DNA of 64,000 bases from JAAXGI01 sp965206975 (GCA_965206975.1 OZ242253.1:558001-622000); one strand, 5' to 3'; positions 16,556 through 25,406 are shown, numbered from the stretch's first letter. Numbers and translations are program-made. The notes: a model not told the origin generated them from the letters alone.

Positions 16556-17824
16556 TCAGCGCTCCTCGCGGAGCTCCGGGTAGAGGGGGAACCTCCCGCA
16601 CAGCTCCTGCACGCTCTCCCGGACCCTCCGGCGAAGGGTCTCGTTGCCCGCATCTTCGAGGATGTCCGCGATCCAGCTCCCGATGAGACGCATCTCCTCC
16701 TCCTCCATCCCCCTCGTCGTCAACGCCGGGGTCCCGATCCGAAGGCCCGAGGTGACGAAGGGAGAACGAGTCTCGCCGGGGACGGTGTTCATGTTCACGG
16801 TGATCCCCGCCTCCTCGAGCGCGTGCTCCGCGTCCCTTCCCGTCAACTCGCCCCGGTCCCTGAGATCCACGAGGATGAGGTGGTTGTCCGTCCCCCCGGA
16901 GACGAGCCGGAACCCTCGATCGACCAACTCGGCCCCGAGGGCGGCGGCATTCCGGACAATCTGGCGCTGATACGCCCGAAACTCCGGCGTGAGCGCCTCC
17001 TTCAGCGCGACGGCCTTCGCCGCGATGATGTGCATGAGCGGCCCACCCTGCATCCCGGGGAAGACCGCCTTGTCGATCGCCTTCGCGTGCTCCTCCTTGC
17101 AGAGGATCAACCCGGAGCGCGGGCCTCGAAGCGTCTTGTGGGTCGTCGTCGTGACGATGTCGGAGTGGGGGACCGGGCTCGGGTGAAGCTCTGCGGCCAC
17201 GAGCCCCGCGATATGGGCCATGTCCACCATGAGGAGCGCCCCGACCTCGCGGGCGATCTCCCCGAATGCCTCGAAGTCGAGGATGCGGGGATACGCGCTC
17301 GCCCCCGCGACGATCAACTTGGGACGCTCCCTTCGGGCCTGGTCCCGAAGGAGATCGTAGTCGACGCGCCCGTCCTCCTCCCGCACGCCGTAGGCGCTCA
17401 CCTCGTAGAGGATCCCCGACGCATTCACGGGCGATCCGTGCGTGAGGTGGCCCCCGTGGCTCAGCTTCATCCCGAGGATCCGCTCCCCGGGGCGAAGGAA
17501 GGCGAGGTACACCGCCATGTTCGCCTGCGCGCCGGAGTGGGGCTGCACGTTGGCGTGCTCCGCCAGGTAGAGCTCCCTCGCCCGCGCGCGGGCGAGCTCC
17601 TCCACCTGGTCCACGAACTCGCATCCCCCGTAGTAGCGCCGTCCCGGGAGACCCTCGGCGTACTTGTTCGTGAGGACGGTTCCCGCCGCATCCAGAACGG
17701 CGCGGGAGACAAAGTTCTCGGATGCGATGAGCTCGAGTTGATCACCCTGGCGGCGAAGCTCTCCGGCCACGGCCTGGTAGACTTCGGGGTCCGTCTGCTT
17801 TAGGTGCGGGTAGTGCTCCGACAT
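16556..17824 (-). CDS. glyA: Serine hydroxymethyltransferase
   Basis: PLP enzyme interconverting serine and glycine with transfer of a one-carbon unit to tetrahydrofolate. Motifs are LELIASENFVS, NKYAEGLPGRRYYGG, VQPHSGAQANMAVY, ADMAH-type VDMAHIAGLVAAE, and the PLP lysine in DIVTTTTHKTLRGPRSG, all in the usual order over 422 residues. The start is ATG at 17824. The 180 bases upstream carry no recognisable glycine or folate riboswitch. Minf_1886 and the zinc-ribbon gene follow. Confidence 0.97.
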   Translation of the reverse strand: MSEHYPHLKQTDPEVYQAVAGELRRQGDQLELIASENFVSRAVLDAAGTVLTNKYAEGLPGRRYYGGCEFVDQVEELARARARELYLAEHANVQPHSGAQANMAVYLAFLRPGERILGMKLSHGGHLTHGSPVNASGILYEVSAYGVREEDGRVDYDLLRDQARRERPKLIVAGASAYPRILDFEAFGEIAREVGALLMVDMAHIAGLVAAELHPSPVPHSDIVTTTTHKTLRGPRSGLILCKEEHAKAIDKAVFPGMQGGPLMHIIAAKAVALKEALTPEFRAYQRQIVRNAAALGAELVDRGFRLVSGGTDNHLILVDLRDRGELTGRDAEHALEEAGITVNMNTVPGETRSPFVTSGLRIGTPALTTRGMEEEEMRLIGSWIADILEDAGNETLRRRVRESVQELCGRFPLYPELREER

Positions 17825-18003
17825 GCGCCTGGGTAGCTCCTGGTCCTGGGTAGTGATCGCTCCGGGTGCCCCCTCCATCCCCCGCCCTGCTGTGGGCGGT
17901 GGGCGGTGCCGGGACGAATCGTGAACGCTCCGGAGTGAAGATGCAAATGGAGGGCACCGGAGGGAAGCGCACCCGGTGAGGGTCCCTCCCGGGGCGCCGC
18001 CGC

Positions 18004-19068
18004 CTACACCCGGCTCCCCTCCGACGAAGCGGCGCTCCGGGCCGCGGAGAGGCGTTCTTCCGCGAGGCGGTCCGCCGCGTCCGCGGGCGTCGTTCCCTCG
18101 CTTCGGGCGAGGCCGAAGACGCGGCAAAGAGTGTCGAAGATCTCCGCCACCTTTCCCCGTGCCCGCTCCCGGCTCCAGCCACGGCGCTCACCGTAGATGC
18201 TGATGAGCCCGCCGGCGTTACCCACGTAGTCGGGAGCGTAGAGGATCCCCCGCTCCCTCAGCTCCCCTTCGTGGCGCCGTTCCCGGAGCTGGTTGTTCGC
18301 GCCCCCCGCCACGATGTCCACCCGGAGCCGGGGGATCGTCTCGTCGTTGATCACACCGCCAAGCGCACATGGGGCGAAGACGTCGGCCTCCACATCGTAG
18401 ATGTCCTCGGGAGCCGCCGCTTCCGCACGAAGGCGCTGGACGACGCGGTCGACCCTCCCGGCATCGATGTCCGTGACGGTGAGCCGCGCTCCCTCCTCCG
18501 CAAGGATCTCGCACAGGTGCGCCCCGACGTTCCCGAGCCCCTGGACCGAGACACGGATGCCTTCAAGCGACCCGTTGCCGTACCGCTCGGAAGCGGCTGC
18601 CCGGATCGCCTGGGCGACACCGTAGGCCGTAAGGGGCGAAGGGTCCCCCGAACGCCCGTGGAGCCCGGCTACGAACTCCGTTTCGCGGCGGACAAACTCC
18701 ATGTCGTCGGCAGAGGTGCCGACGTCCTCCGCTGCGATGTAGCGACCCCCGAGCGAGGCGACGGCCCGGCCGTGGGCCAGAAAGAGCGCTTCCCGGTCCG
18801 ACCGGCGGTTGTTGCCGAGGATCACCGACTTCCCGCCCCCCGAATCGAGCCCCGCCAGCGCCGCCTTGTACGTCATGGCCCGGGCGAGAAGGACCACGTC
18901 GCGAAGCGCGTCCTCGTCGGTCGCGTAGTCCCAGAAGCGCGTCCCCCCCATCCCGGGACCGAGCGTCGTGTCGTGGACCGCGATGATCCCGCGGTAGCCC
19001 ACGGCCGGCTCCGACCAGAAGACCACCTGCTCGACGCCCCTCGCCTCGATCTCCCGAAAGACTTCCAC
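18004..19068 (-). CDS. Leucine/valine/phenylalanine-type amino acid dehydrogenase
   Basis: NAD-dependent oxidative deamination of a branched-chain or aromatic amino acid. It has the Glu/Leu/Phe/Val dehydrogenase layout: LGPGMGGTRFWDY, catalytic lysines in ARAMTYKAALAGLDSGGGKSVI (residues 65-85), AAEDVGTS, and a Rossmann fold beginning VSVQGLGNVGAHL near 175, then VAGGANNQL and YAPDYVGNAGGLI. The length (354) and spacing fit leucine dehydrogenase best, but the specificity pocket cannot be read with confidence. It ends next to an oppositely conserved housekeeping block and starts 3 bases from the MBL-fold gene's end, so the two are cotranscribed. Confidence 0.9.
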   Translation of the reverse strand: MEVFREIEARGVEQVVFWSEPAVGYRGIIAVHDTTLGPGMGGTRFWDYATDEDALRDVVLLARAMTYKAALAGLDSGGGKSVILGNNRRSDREALFLAHGRAVASLGGRYIAAEDVGTSADDMEFVRRETEFVAGLHGRSGDPSPLTAYGVAQAIRAAASERYGNGSLEGIRVSVQGLGNVGAHLCEILAEEGARLTVTDIDAGRVDRVVQRLRAEAAAPEDIYDVEADVFAPCALGGVINDETIPRLRVDIVAGGANNQLRERRHEGELRERGILYAPDYVGNAGGLISIYGERRGWSRERARGKVAEIFDTLCRVFGLARSEGTTPADAADRLAEERLSAARSAASSEGSRV

Positions 19069-19071
19069 GGC

Positions 19072-19965
19072 CTATCCCTCGTCCTCCGCCGGGCGCACGC
19101 TCCGCCCGTCCTCCCTGAGCCATCCCCAGACGAACTCTGTGTCGTGTTCGAAGACGAGGAGCCACTCCTCGTCGATCGCCCTCCGCCAGAGCCGCCGCTT
19201 CGTCTCCAGGCTGACGAGGGGTTCCACGTCGTACCCCATGATCCAGGGGAGGGGTACGTGCGCGCGCGTCGGACACGCGTCGGCGAGGAAGCACGCGGTC
19301 TCCCCCCCTGACTCGATCAGCACGCTCTGGTGATAAGGGGTGTGCCCCGGGGTCCGAAGGAGGCGGACGCCGCGCGTCGCCACCTCGTCCCCCTCGGCGA
19401 GGCGCCAGAGCCCCGCCTCCGTCACGGCCTCGACGTTCCGGCGAAAGTAGCTCGCGCGGATCCTCTCGTTAGGAAGCCGCGAGAAGTCGAGCTCGCCCCT
19501 CTGCACGACGTACTCGGCGTTCGGAAAGGAGGGCTCGACCCGCCCCCCCGCCCCGATCCGGGTCGAGCCACCCGCGTGATCAAAGTGGAGGTGGGTCAGA
19601 ACCACGAGATCGATCTCCTCCGGCCCGAAGCCCGCAGCGCGGATGCTGTCCTCGAGCCGGGTGGGATTCCCCTCGTTTCGGATCGCGTAGATGTCGTGGA
19701 ACTTGGCGTCCTCCTTCCCCCCCACGCCCGTATCCACGAGGACGAGCCCCTCGGGCGCCTCCACGAGGAGACACCGGAGCGCCAAGGGGATCCGGTTGCG
19801 GTCGTCGGGCGGGATCTTCCGCTCCCAAAGCGGCTTCGGCACCACGCCGAACATCGCACCCCCGTCGAGCCCGACGACGCCCCCGTCGAGCGCATGGATG
19901 CGGATCCCCCCGACCCGGCGGCAGGCCGGGGGGGAGGGGACCGCGCCGGGGGACTGCTCGCTCAC
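19072..19965 (-). CDS. MBL-fold metallo-hydrolase
   Basis: A metallo-beta-lactamase-fold hydrolase of about 297 residues with the metal-binding signature THLHFDHAGG near residue 110, GHTPYHQSVLIE near 210 and a later Asp in FLADACPTRAH. The N-terminal half resembles quorum-quenching lactonase-like and related glyoxalase-type members (PLALRCLLVEAPEGLVLVDTGVG). The substrate is not assignable. The GTG at 19965 is a tentative start, since the frame is open further upstream but the composition becomes Arg/Pro-rich. The downstream dehydrogenase follows within 3 bases. Confidence 0.85.
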   Translation of the reverse strand: MSEQSPGAVPSPPACRRVGGIRIHALDGGVVGLDGGAMFGVVPKPLWERKIPPDDRNRIPLALRCLLVEAPEGLVLVDTGVGGKEDAKFHDIYAIRNEGNPTRLEDSIRAAGFGPEEIDLVVLTHLHFDHAGGSTRIGAGGRVEPSFPNAEYVVQRGELDFSRLPNERIRASYFRRNVEAVTEAGLWRLAEGDEVATRGVRLLRTPGHTPYHQSVLIESGGETACFLADACPTRAHVPLPWIMGYDVEPLVSLETKRRLWRRAIDEEWLLVFEHDTEFVWGWLREDGRSVRPAEDEG

Positions 19966-20085
19966 CTGGGGCGACCGGCCGAGATGGTGAACGATGCGGC
20001 GGCTCCGAGTCGAGACGCGCGTATGGAGCGGATCCGGCACCCGCGCTCCCGATCCCTCTCTCCCGCCAAGACGACGCACCCCTCC

Positions 20086-20730
20086 CTATCCCCGACCCGT
20101 GACGGAGCCCAGGGCAAAGCTCAGGACCTCGAGCTCGACGGTGAGGCGGACGGCATTCACGCGCACCCCCGGCGGAGCCTTGAGCGCGACCGGCGCGAAG
20201 TTCATGATCCCCCTGACCCCGGCCCGAACGACCGCGTCCGCAATCTCCTGTGCGGCGCCCGCCGGCACGGTGAGGACGACGATGTCGACCCGGTTCTCAC
20301 GGAGCGACTCCTCGAGCCTGCACGCGCTCTCGACCGTCAGAGCGCCCCAGTGTCTTCCGACCTTCGCCGGATCCGAGTCGTAGACGACGACGAACTCGAA
20401 GCCTCGCGCCCGGAAGTGGGGGTACTCGAGGAGCGCCGCACCCATGCGCCCGATCCCGACGAGCGCCACCCGCCAGGTGCGAGAGACCCCGAGAATCTCC
20501 CGAAGTTCATGTTTGAGGGTCGAGACGAGGTAGCCGAGGCCCCGCTTCCCGAACGAGCCGAAGAGGGAGAGGTCCTTGCGCACCTGGGCCGCGGTCGTGC
20601 CCGCCCGGTCGGCAAGGATCTGGCTCGATACGGTCTCCTCTCCCTCGCGCTCGAGCCCCCCGAGCACCCTCAGGTAGATCGAGAGGCGCCGGATCGCGGA
20701 CTCGGAGACCTTGTGAAGCGAAGCGGGCAA
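20086..20730 (-). CDS. rex: Redox-sensing transcriptional repressor Rex
   Basis: Senses the NADH/NAD+ ratio and represses respiration and fermentation genes. The N-terminal winged helix (SESAIRRLSIYLRVLGGL ... QVRKDLSLFGSFGKRGLGY) carries the recognition residues, and the C-terminal Rossmann domain has VALVGIGRMGAALLEYP near residue 90 and VYDSDPAKVG. The 214-residue length is typical. A perfect Rex operator lies 133 bases upstream at its own promoter (20863-20880), so autoregulation is likely. The MBL gene begins about 120 bases downstream. Confidence 0.95.
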   Translation of the reverse strand: MPASLHKVSESAIRRLSIYLRVLGGLEREGEETVSSQILADRAGTTAAQVRKDLSLFGSFGKRGLGYLVSTLKHELREILGVSRTWRVALVGIGRMGAALLEYPHFRARGFEFVVVYDSDPAKVGRHWGALTVESACRLEESLRENRVDIVVLTVPAGAAQEIADAVVRAGVRGIMNFAPVALKAPPGVRVNAVRLTVELEVLSFALGSVTGRG

Positions 20731-20862
20731 AAACGGCCTCGGCGTGGATCACGCGGTGTTGAAGCGCAGCCTTCCCCAGGCGGTGGCGAAGTTTGTCGCC
20801 CGCCGCCCACCCTCCACCCGGGGAGGGGCGGCCCAGTGCGGGACCGGCAGCGTCGCGGCGCC

Positions 20863-20880
20863 TTGTGAAAAGCTTCACAA
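20863..20880. promoter_or_regulatory. Rex operator
   Basis: TTGTGAAAAGCTTCACAA matches the Rex consensus TTGTGAA-N4-TTCACAA at every conserved base. It lies between ksgA and rex and covers the predicted transcription start of rex. Confidence 0.85.
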
Positions 20881-20882
20881 GA

Positions 20883-20912
20883 AAGATACGGCGGGGCGTC
20901 AACCCCCGTCAA
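20883..20912 (-). promoter_or_regulatory. Candidate rex promoter
   Basis: On the minus strand TTGACG (20912-20907) and TATCTT (20888-20883) are separated by 18 bases. The Rex operator begins two bases beyond the -10 box, so bound Rex would block initiation. The -35 box overlaps the last codons of ksgA. Confidence 0.5.
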
Positions 20913-21715
20913 ACGGCGAGCCGCCTCGCCATCTCGCGGAAAGCTTCGGGGGAAATGACTTCCGGCCGGTCCGAAGCCCCGACGCCCGCCGCCGAGAGGA
21001 GCTCCGAGGCGAGGTCACCCGGAAGGCGGAGCTCGGGATGATCCCGCATGATCCTCCCGAGCTGCTTCCGGCGCCACTGGAAGAGAGCCCGGGTCAGCCC
21101 CCGGAGCCGGCGCTCCTCCACGGGCGTGAGCGGGGGCGGGTCGAGGGGCCGGATCCGGATCACCGAAGAGTCCACCTTCGGGCGCGGCCGAAAGGCCTCG
21201 GCGGAGACCCGAAGGACGGGCTCCACGTCCGCCACGCTCCGAACGCCGACGGTGAGCGCCCCGTAGGCCCGGGTGCCCGGAGCCGCGAGGATGCGGTCGG
21301 CGACCTCCCGCTGGAGCGTCAGCAGGACCTCGACGGGGCGGGGCGGCCGGAGGAGGTGAAAGAGGATCGGAGAGGTCAGGTTGTAGGGGATATTCCCGAC
21401 GACCTTGAGGCTGCGGAGCTCGGCGAGGGTGTGGAGATCGACGGCGAGTATGTCCTCATGGATCACCTTCACCCCAGCTTCTCCCTCGAAGCGGCGTTCG
21501 AGGGAGGCGGCCAGCTCGTCGTCGAGCTCGACGAGGAGGAGACGCTCCCCCCGGGCGCGGACCGCGAGCGCGAGCCCCTCGGTGAGCGCCCCTCGCCCGG
21601 GACCGATCTCGAGGACGGTCTCCCCGGGGGCGACGCGGGCCGCTGCGACGATCCGGGCCGCCACGCCCGGGTCCACGAGGAAGCACTGGCCGAGAGAGCG
21701 CTTTGCCGCCCTCAC
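20909..21715 (-). CDS. rsmA: 16S rRNA dimethyladenosine transferase
   Basis: KsgA/RsmA dimethylates two adjacent adenosines near the 3' end of 16S rRNA. The SAM site is LEIGPGRGALTEGLA near residue 36, the catalytic motif is VVGNIPYNLTSPILF near 105, and FRPRPKVDSSVI follows near 175. At 268 residues it is complete. The GTG at 21715 is the start. The stop overlaps the -35 box of the rex promoter. Confidence 0.95.
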   Translation of the reverse strand: MRAAKRSLGQCFLVDPGVAARIVAAARVAPGETVLEIGPGRGALTEGLALAVRARGERLLLVELDDELAASLERRFEGEAGVKVIHEDILAVDLHTLAELRSLKVVGNIPYNLTSPILFHLLRPPRPVEVLLTLQREVADRILAAPGTRAYGALTVGVRSVADVEPVLRVSAEAFRPRPKVDSSVIRIRPLDPPPLTPVEERRLRGLTRALFQWRRKQLGRIMRDHPELRLPGDLASELLSAAGVGASDRPEVISPEAFREMARRLAV

Positions 21716-21724
21716 GCGCCGGCC

Positions 21725-23302
21725 TCAGATCCGGAGCACAAGCGCGCTCCGGTCATCGGCAGCGACGACGCCCTCCCCCTCCAGACCGAAGAGCGCGTCG
21801 ACGATCTCCGAGACGGGGCGGTCCCGTAGCCGCGCGACCTCCTCCACGACGCGGCACTCCCCCGCGACCCTCGACTCGCGAACGAGATCGTCCGAGAGCC
21901 CGTCGGTGAAGAGGAGGAGGAGGTCCGTCCCCGTGCTCCACGAGACGGAGCGCTGGTGGTAATCCTGGGCCCCCGCCATCCCCATGGGGGGATCGAGCGC
22001 CCCGAGCCGCTCGGTCTCCCCATCTCCCCGCACGAGGAAGGCGTGCGGATGGCCGGCGTTTGCATAGCAGAGCTCTCTGCGTTCGGGGTCCACGAGCGCG
22101 TAGAAGAGCGTCAGATACATCTCCGTGCTTTCGAGCTCATCCACGAGCGCTCGTCCCATCTCCTGAAAGACCCGGGCGGGCGTCTGCACCTCCGCGGCGT
22201 AGATCGTCGCCGCGCTCATTGTCCGGGCCATGATGAGCGCGGCCGGGAACCCGTGGCTCGACACGTCTCCGATCATCACGCCGAGCCGGTCCTCCGGCAT
22301 CCGGAAGAACTGATAGAGGTCGCCCGCGACGGATTCGGCGGACTCGACGCGTGCCGCCACGCGCCCCGGATCGAAGGTTTCCGAGCTTGGGAGGAGCTTC
22401 ATCTGGAGGTCGTGGGCCAACTCGAGCTCCCTCGTCACCCGCTCCCTCTCGAGCCTCTCCCTGACGAGCCGGTTGTTCTCGAGCGCCGCTCCCACCTGAC
22501 TCGCGATCGCCGCGAGGAGCTTCCGGTCGGAGGACGCGAACCGGCCTCCGTGGCGCCGCCCGATCAGGTTCAGGACCCCCACCGGGCGCGGGCCCCCGGC
22601 CGAGGGCGTGAAACGGATCGGAACGGAAAGAACGGGCTCGGTGCCCTTCGGGAGCTCGTCGCTTCGGGAGGCGTCCTCCACCCCGGCCCCCTCCCCGAGG
22701 ATAAGCGGGGTGCCCTCGCGGAAGACGCGGGCCGTGACGGCGTGGGGATCGTCGGTGGTGATCGGGGTCTCCCGCCCCTCGCCCCCCACCGAGGCCACGA
22801 GGTGAAGGCACTGCTCCCGCTCATCGAGGACCCAGAGGGATCCGCGGCGGGCCGCCATCACCTCGCAGACCTCAGTGAGGATCAGCCGGGCAGCGTCCTC
22901 GAGCGAGAGGAAGGAGCCAAGCGTCTCCGAGACGGAGTAGAGGAGGTCGATCTCTTCGTAGCGCTCGGCAATCTCGCCGGAGAAGAAACGGACCGCCTCG
23001 GAGTAGTCGTAGAGGCGCCCGAGGGCGTTTCGGACGACGGACGCGGCGGCGCGCGCTGATTCGTCGGCGAGGCCCGGGATCTCGAGCGTCAGCTCGGGGC
23101 CGGCCCGGGTCGAGACCGCAATCCGGTAGGCGTCGGGGCCGGGGACGGCATCCGCCGGCCCGGGAGGGTAGAGGCCGACGATCTGGCCCCCCTTCCCCTC
23201 GGCCCAGAGGCGGGGCTCAAGCGAGAAGGCCCTGGCAAACTCATCCAGGACGTGGGCGACCGCCTCGGGTATGGCCGTGTCCGGAGCCCCCTCGGGGCTC
23301 AT
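21725..23302 (-). CDS. GAF-domain PP2C (SpoIIE/RsbU-type) serine phosphatase
   Basis: A 525-residue cytoplasmic signalling phosphatase. A GAF sensor spans roughly residues 120-270 (SVSETLGSFLSLEDAARLIL ... PVGVLNLIGRRHGG), a short coiled linker follows (ERLERERVTRELELAHDLQ), and the PP2C domain runs from MKLLPSSE to the end with SVAGDLYQF, IGDVSSHGFPAAL and LLLFTDGLSDDL supplying the metal-binding aspartates. Such proteins dephosphorylate STAS anti-anti-sigma factors. Its ATG at 23302 overlaps the stop of the kinase gene as ATGA, and the STAS partner lies one gene further upstream, which fits that role. Confidence 0.9.
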   Translation of the reverse strand: MSPEGAPDTAIPEAVAHVLDEFARAFSLEPRLWAEGKGGQIVGLYPPGPADAVPGPDAYRIAVSTRAGPELTLEIPGLADESARAAASVVRNALGRLYDYSEAVRFFSGEIAERYEEIDLLYSVSETLGSFLSLEDAARLILTEVCEVMAARRGSLWVLDEREQCLHLVASVGGEGRETPITTDDPHAVTARVFREGTPLILGEGAGVEDASRSDELPKGTEPVLSVPIRFTPSAGGPRPVGVLNLIGRRHGGRFASSDRKLLAAIASQVGAALENNRLVRERLERERVTRELELAHDLQMKLLPSSETFDPGRVAARVESAESVAGDLYQFFRMPEDRLGVMIGDVSSHGFPAALIMARTMSAATIYAAEVQTPARVFQEMGRALVDELESTEMYLTLFYALVDPERRELCYANAGHPHAFLVRGDGETERLGALDPPMGMAGAQDYHQRSVSWSTGTDLLLLFTDGLSDDLVRESRVAGECRVVEEVARLRDRPVSEIVDALFGLEGEGVVAADDRSALVLRI

Positions 23303-23739
23303 GCACAAGCCTCGTCCGCAGGTTCGTCCGTTGGGGGTAGGTGGAGGACGAGAGTGACGCTGTTTCCCGAGTCGTTGAAGCGCACCTCGTCCATGAGCTC
23401 ACGCATGAGGAAGAGCCCGCGACCGTGGCTGCGGTCCCGGTTGTCTGCGAGCGTCGGGTCGGGCACCTCTCCGGGGTCGAAGCCCGAACCCTCGTCGCTC
23501 ACCTGGGCGGTGACCGAGCCGGCGCGCACGTAGACCTCGACCCGAACGCGCTTCTCGGGATCTCGGCGGTTCCCGCAGATCATCGCGTTCGAGAGCGCCT
23601 CGGTCAGGCTCACACGGAAGTTCAGCTGGAGCTTTCGGGCGACCTCCCGACAGACGATGCACCGGGAGACGACGAAGTCGACCGTGTCGTCGATGCAGGT
23701 CAGATCGTTCGGGAGCTCGAAGACCAGCTGCCGTTCCAT
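23299..23739 (-). CDS. RsbW/SpoIIAB-like anti-sigma factor histidine-kinase-type ATPase
   Basis: A 146-residue GHKL ATPase: the N box LTEALSNAMICGN near residue 53, G1 box DEGSGFDPGEVPDP near 90, and a G2-type RSHGRGLFLMRELMD near 108. RsbW-type proteins phosphorylate a serine on their STAS partner and hold a sigma factor inactive. The ATG at 23739 is preferred over an upstream TTG because it avoids extending across the preceding gene's stop. It lies between the STAS gene and the PP2C phosphatase, overlapping the latter. No sigma factor gene is adjacent. Confidence 0.88.
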   Translation of the reverse strand: MERQLVFELPNDLTCIDDTVDFVVSRCIVCREVARKLQLNFRVSLTEALSNAMICGNRRDPEKRVRVEVYVRAGSVTAQVSDEGSGFDPGEVPDPTLADNRDRSHGRGLFLMRELMDEVRFNDSGNSVTLVLHLPPTDEPADEACA

Positions 23740-23752
23740 GGTGCGTCGGGCC

Positions 23753-24085
23753 TCAGTCGGCCTCAAGTCCCTCCTGTCTCGAGTCGGCGATGCGAAAGAG
23801 GGTATCGAGCTTGGTAAGCTCGAAGAGCGTCCTCAGGTCCTCATTCAGACTAGAGAGGCGGAGCTCGCCCCCGGCCTCGCGAATCTTCTTGGAGAGGCTC
23901 ACGAGAATGCCGAGGCCCGAGGAGTCGATGTATGCCGCCCCGGTGAAGTCGACGAGGAAGCGACGCGCACCGCCCTCGAGCTCGTCGAGCACCTTCTGCT
24001 TGAGCTCCTGCCGGTTTCCCACGATGAGTTGGCCCACCACATCGACAACCGTGAACTCGCCTTCCCGGCTCAAATTGAAGGCCAT
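23753..24085 (-). CDS. STAS-domain anti-sigma factor antagonist (RsbV/SpoIIAA-like)
   Basis: A 110-residue single STAS domain with the conserved phosphorylatable serine in AAYIDSSGLGILVSLSKK near residue 58, and the usual first strand FTVVDVVGQLIVGNRQELK. In its unphosphorylated form such a protein binds the RsbW-type kinase and frees the sigma factor. The three genes downstream to 21725 make a complete partner-switching set: substrate, kinase and phosphatase. The start is ATG at 24085, preceded by a GAGAAGCGATGG-type ribosome site. Confidence 0.9.
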   Translation of the reverse strand: MAFNLSREGEFTVVDVVGQLIVGNRQELKQKVLDELEGGARRFLVDFTGAAYIDSSGLGILVSLSKKIREAGGELRLSSLNEDLRTLFELTKLDTLFRIADSRQEGLEAD

Positions 24086-24243
24086 CGCTTCTCCGCACTT
24101 CTCCCGAGATGAAATCGCCTGCCCGAAGGCAGGCGGACATTTACTGAACCCCGAGAAATCTCGCAGGTTGCGAAGGGGCCGCAAGGCGCCCCCCGGGCCG
24201 GGAGGCGGGCGGGCGCTGCGCGGCCGCGCGGAGGACCCTCGGG

Positions 24244-24756
24244 TCACCCCGCGGCGCCGGGGCGGAACCGGCCCGCAAGCCGCCTCAGGACGGGGGCCGA
24301 TACGAAGGCGGAGACGTCGCCGCCGAGGCGCGCGACCTCTCGGACGAGGGAGGCCGAGAGGAAGGACAGCCTCGCGTCCGGGGTCAGGAAGATGAACTCG
24401 AGCTCCGGGTGGAGCTCCCTGTTCATCTGGGCCATCTGGAACTCGTACTCGAAGTCGGAGACCGCCCGAAGACCGCGTACGACGACACCGACGCCCAACT
24501 CCCTCGCGAACTCCACGAGGAGCCCGCGAAAGGATACGCACTCGATCGCGGCCTCGCCGGCGAAGACCTCGCGCAACATCTCGAGCCGCTCCTCCAGGGG
24601 GAAGGCGAACCGCTTCTCCCCGGACGAACTCTCCGCGACCGCGACGATCACGCGATCCGCCACCTTCAGAGTCCGACGCGCGATGTCCTCGTGGCCCAGC
24701 GTCACGGGATCGAAGGAGCCCGGATAGAGGACAACCGACTCCCTTGGACGCCTCAC
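24244..24756 (-). CDS. coaD: Phosphopantetheine adenylyltransferase
   Basis: Penultimate step of coenzyme A synthesis, transferring AMP from ATP to 4'-phosphopantetheine. The nucleotidyltransferase signature YPGSFDPVTLGHEDIARR is near the N-terminus. FRGLLVEFARELG, VVRGLRAVSDFEYEFQMA and LSFLSASLVREVARLGGDVS follow in canonical order. 170 residues. The GTG at 24756 overlaps the rsmD stop as GTGA; the rsmD-coaD pair is conserved in many bacteria. Confidence 0.96.
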   Translation of the reverse strand: MRRPRESVVLYPGSFDPVTLGHEDIARRTLKVADRVIVAVAESSSGEKRFAFPLEERLEMLREVFAGEAAIECVSFRGLLVEFARELGVGVVVRGLRAVSDFEYEFQMAQMNRELHPELEFIFLTPDARLSFLSASLVREVARLGGDVSAFVSAPVLRRLAGRFRPGAAG

Positions 24757-25280
24757 TCGCCCTTCTCCCAGATCGTAAGCGTGGTATCTCCGTAGCTTCT
24801 CTGCCGCAGGCCGGGAAGCTCCGGCAGGGACTCGCGGGAACGATGCTCCACCCAGAGCTCCCGCGCAAATGGCCGCTCCGCGGCGCGGCGCAGGAGCGCG
24901 GCCGCGTATCCCTTCCCGTACGGGGGATCCGCGAGAGCGAGGTCGAATCCCTCCTCGCCTGCCCGCTCCAGGTAGTGGATCGCGTCGGAGCGCACGATCC
25001 GGGAGCACTCTCCCGCCCCGAGCTCCTCAATGTTCTTCTCGAGGAGCCCGAGCGCGCTCCGGGCACGCTCGACGAAGACGGCCTCCAGCGCCCCCCTCGA
25101 GAGCGCCTCGAGGCCGAGGGCCCCGGTTCCCGCAAAGAGATCTAGGACCTTCGCCCCCTCGATCCGGCCCCCGATCGCGCCCATCCACGCCTCCCGGATC
25201 CGGTCCGTCGTCGGGCGGACCCGATCTCCCGGGGGAGCCTGAATGCGCCTTCCCCGCCACTCTCCCGCGATGATTCTCAC
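24753..25280 (-). CDS. rsmD: 16S rRNA (guanine-N2)-methyltransferase RsmD
   Basis: Methylates G966 (E. coli numbering) of 16S rRNA. Landmarks are the opening RIIAGEWRGRRIQAPPG, RPTTDRIREAWM near residue 23, the SAM-binding LDLFAGTGALGLEALSRGA near 46 and the catalytic DPPYGKGYA near 116. 175 residues, GTG start at 25280. It is translationally coupled to coaD. Confidence 0.95.
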   Translation of the reverse strand: MRIIAGEWRGRRIQAPPGDRVRPTTDRIREAWMGAIGGRIEGAKVLDLFAGTGALGLEALSRGALEAVFVERARSALGLLEKNIEELGAGECSRIVRSDAIHYLERAGEEGFDLALADPPYGKGYAAALLRRAAERPFARELWVEHRSRESLPELPGLRQRSYGDTTLTIWEKGE

Positions 25281-25406
25281 GCGCTGCGGAACCTGTTCGG
25301 ATGCGGCTGCCAGCTCGCCGAGTCCCTGCGATGGATGCAGATCCCTGAGGCCGCGCGATAGGCAGGGCGTTGACGCAGGGGAGCGGTCACGGACGAGCGC
25401 CCAGGG

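Noticed and set aside
17825..18003. Glycine or tetrahydrofolate riboswitch upstream of glyA
   Set aside because: The conserved aptamer sequences of these classes are not present; only GC-rich sequence without a matching fold was seen.
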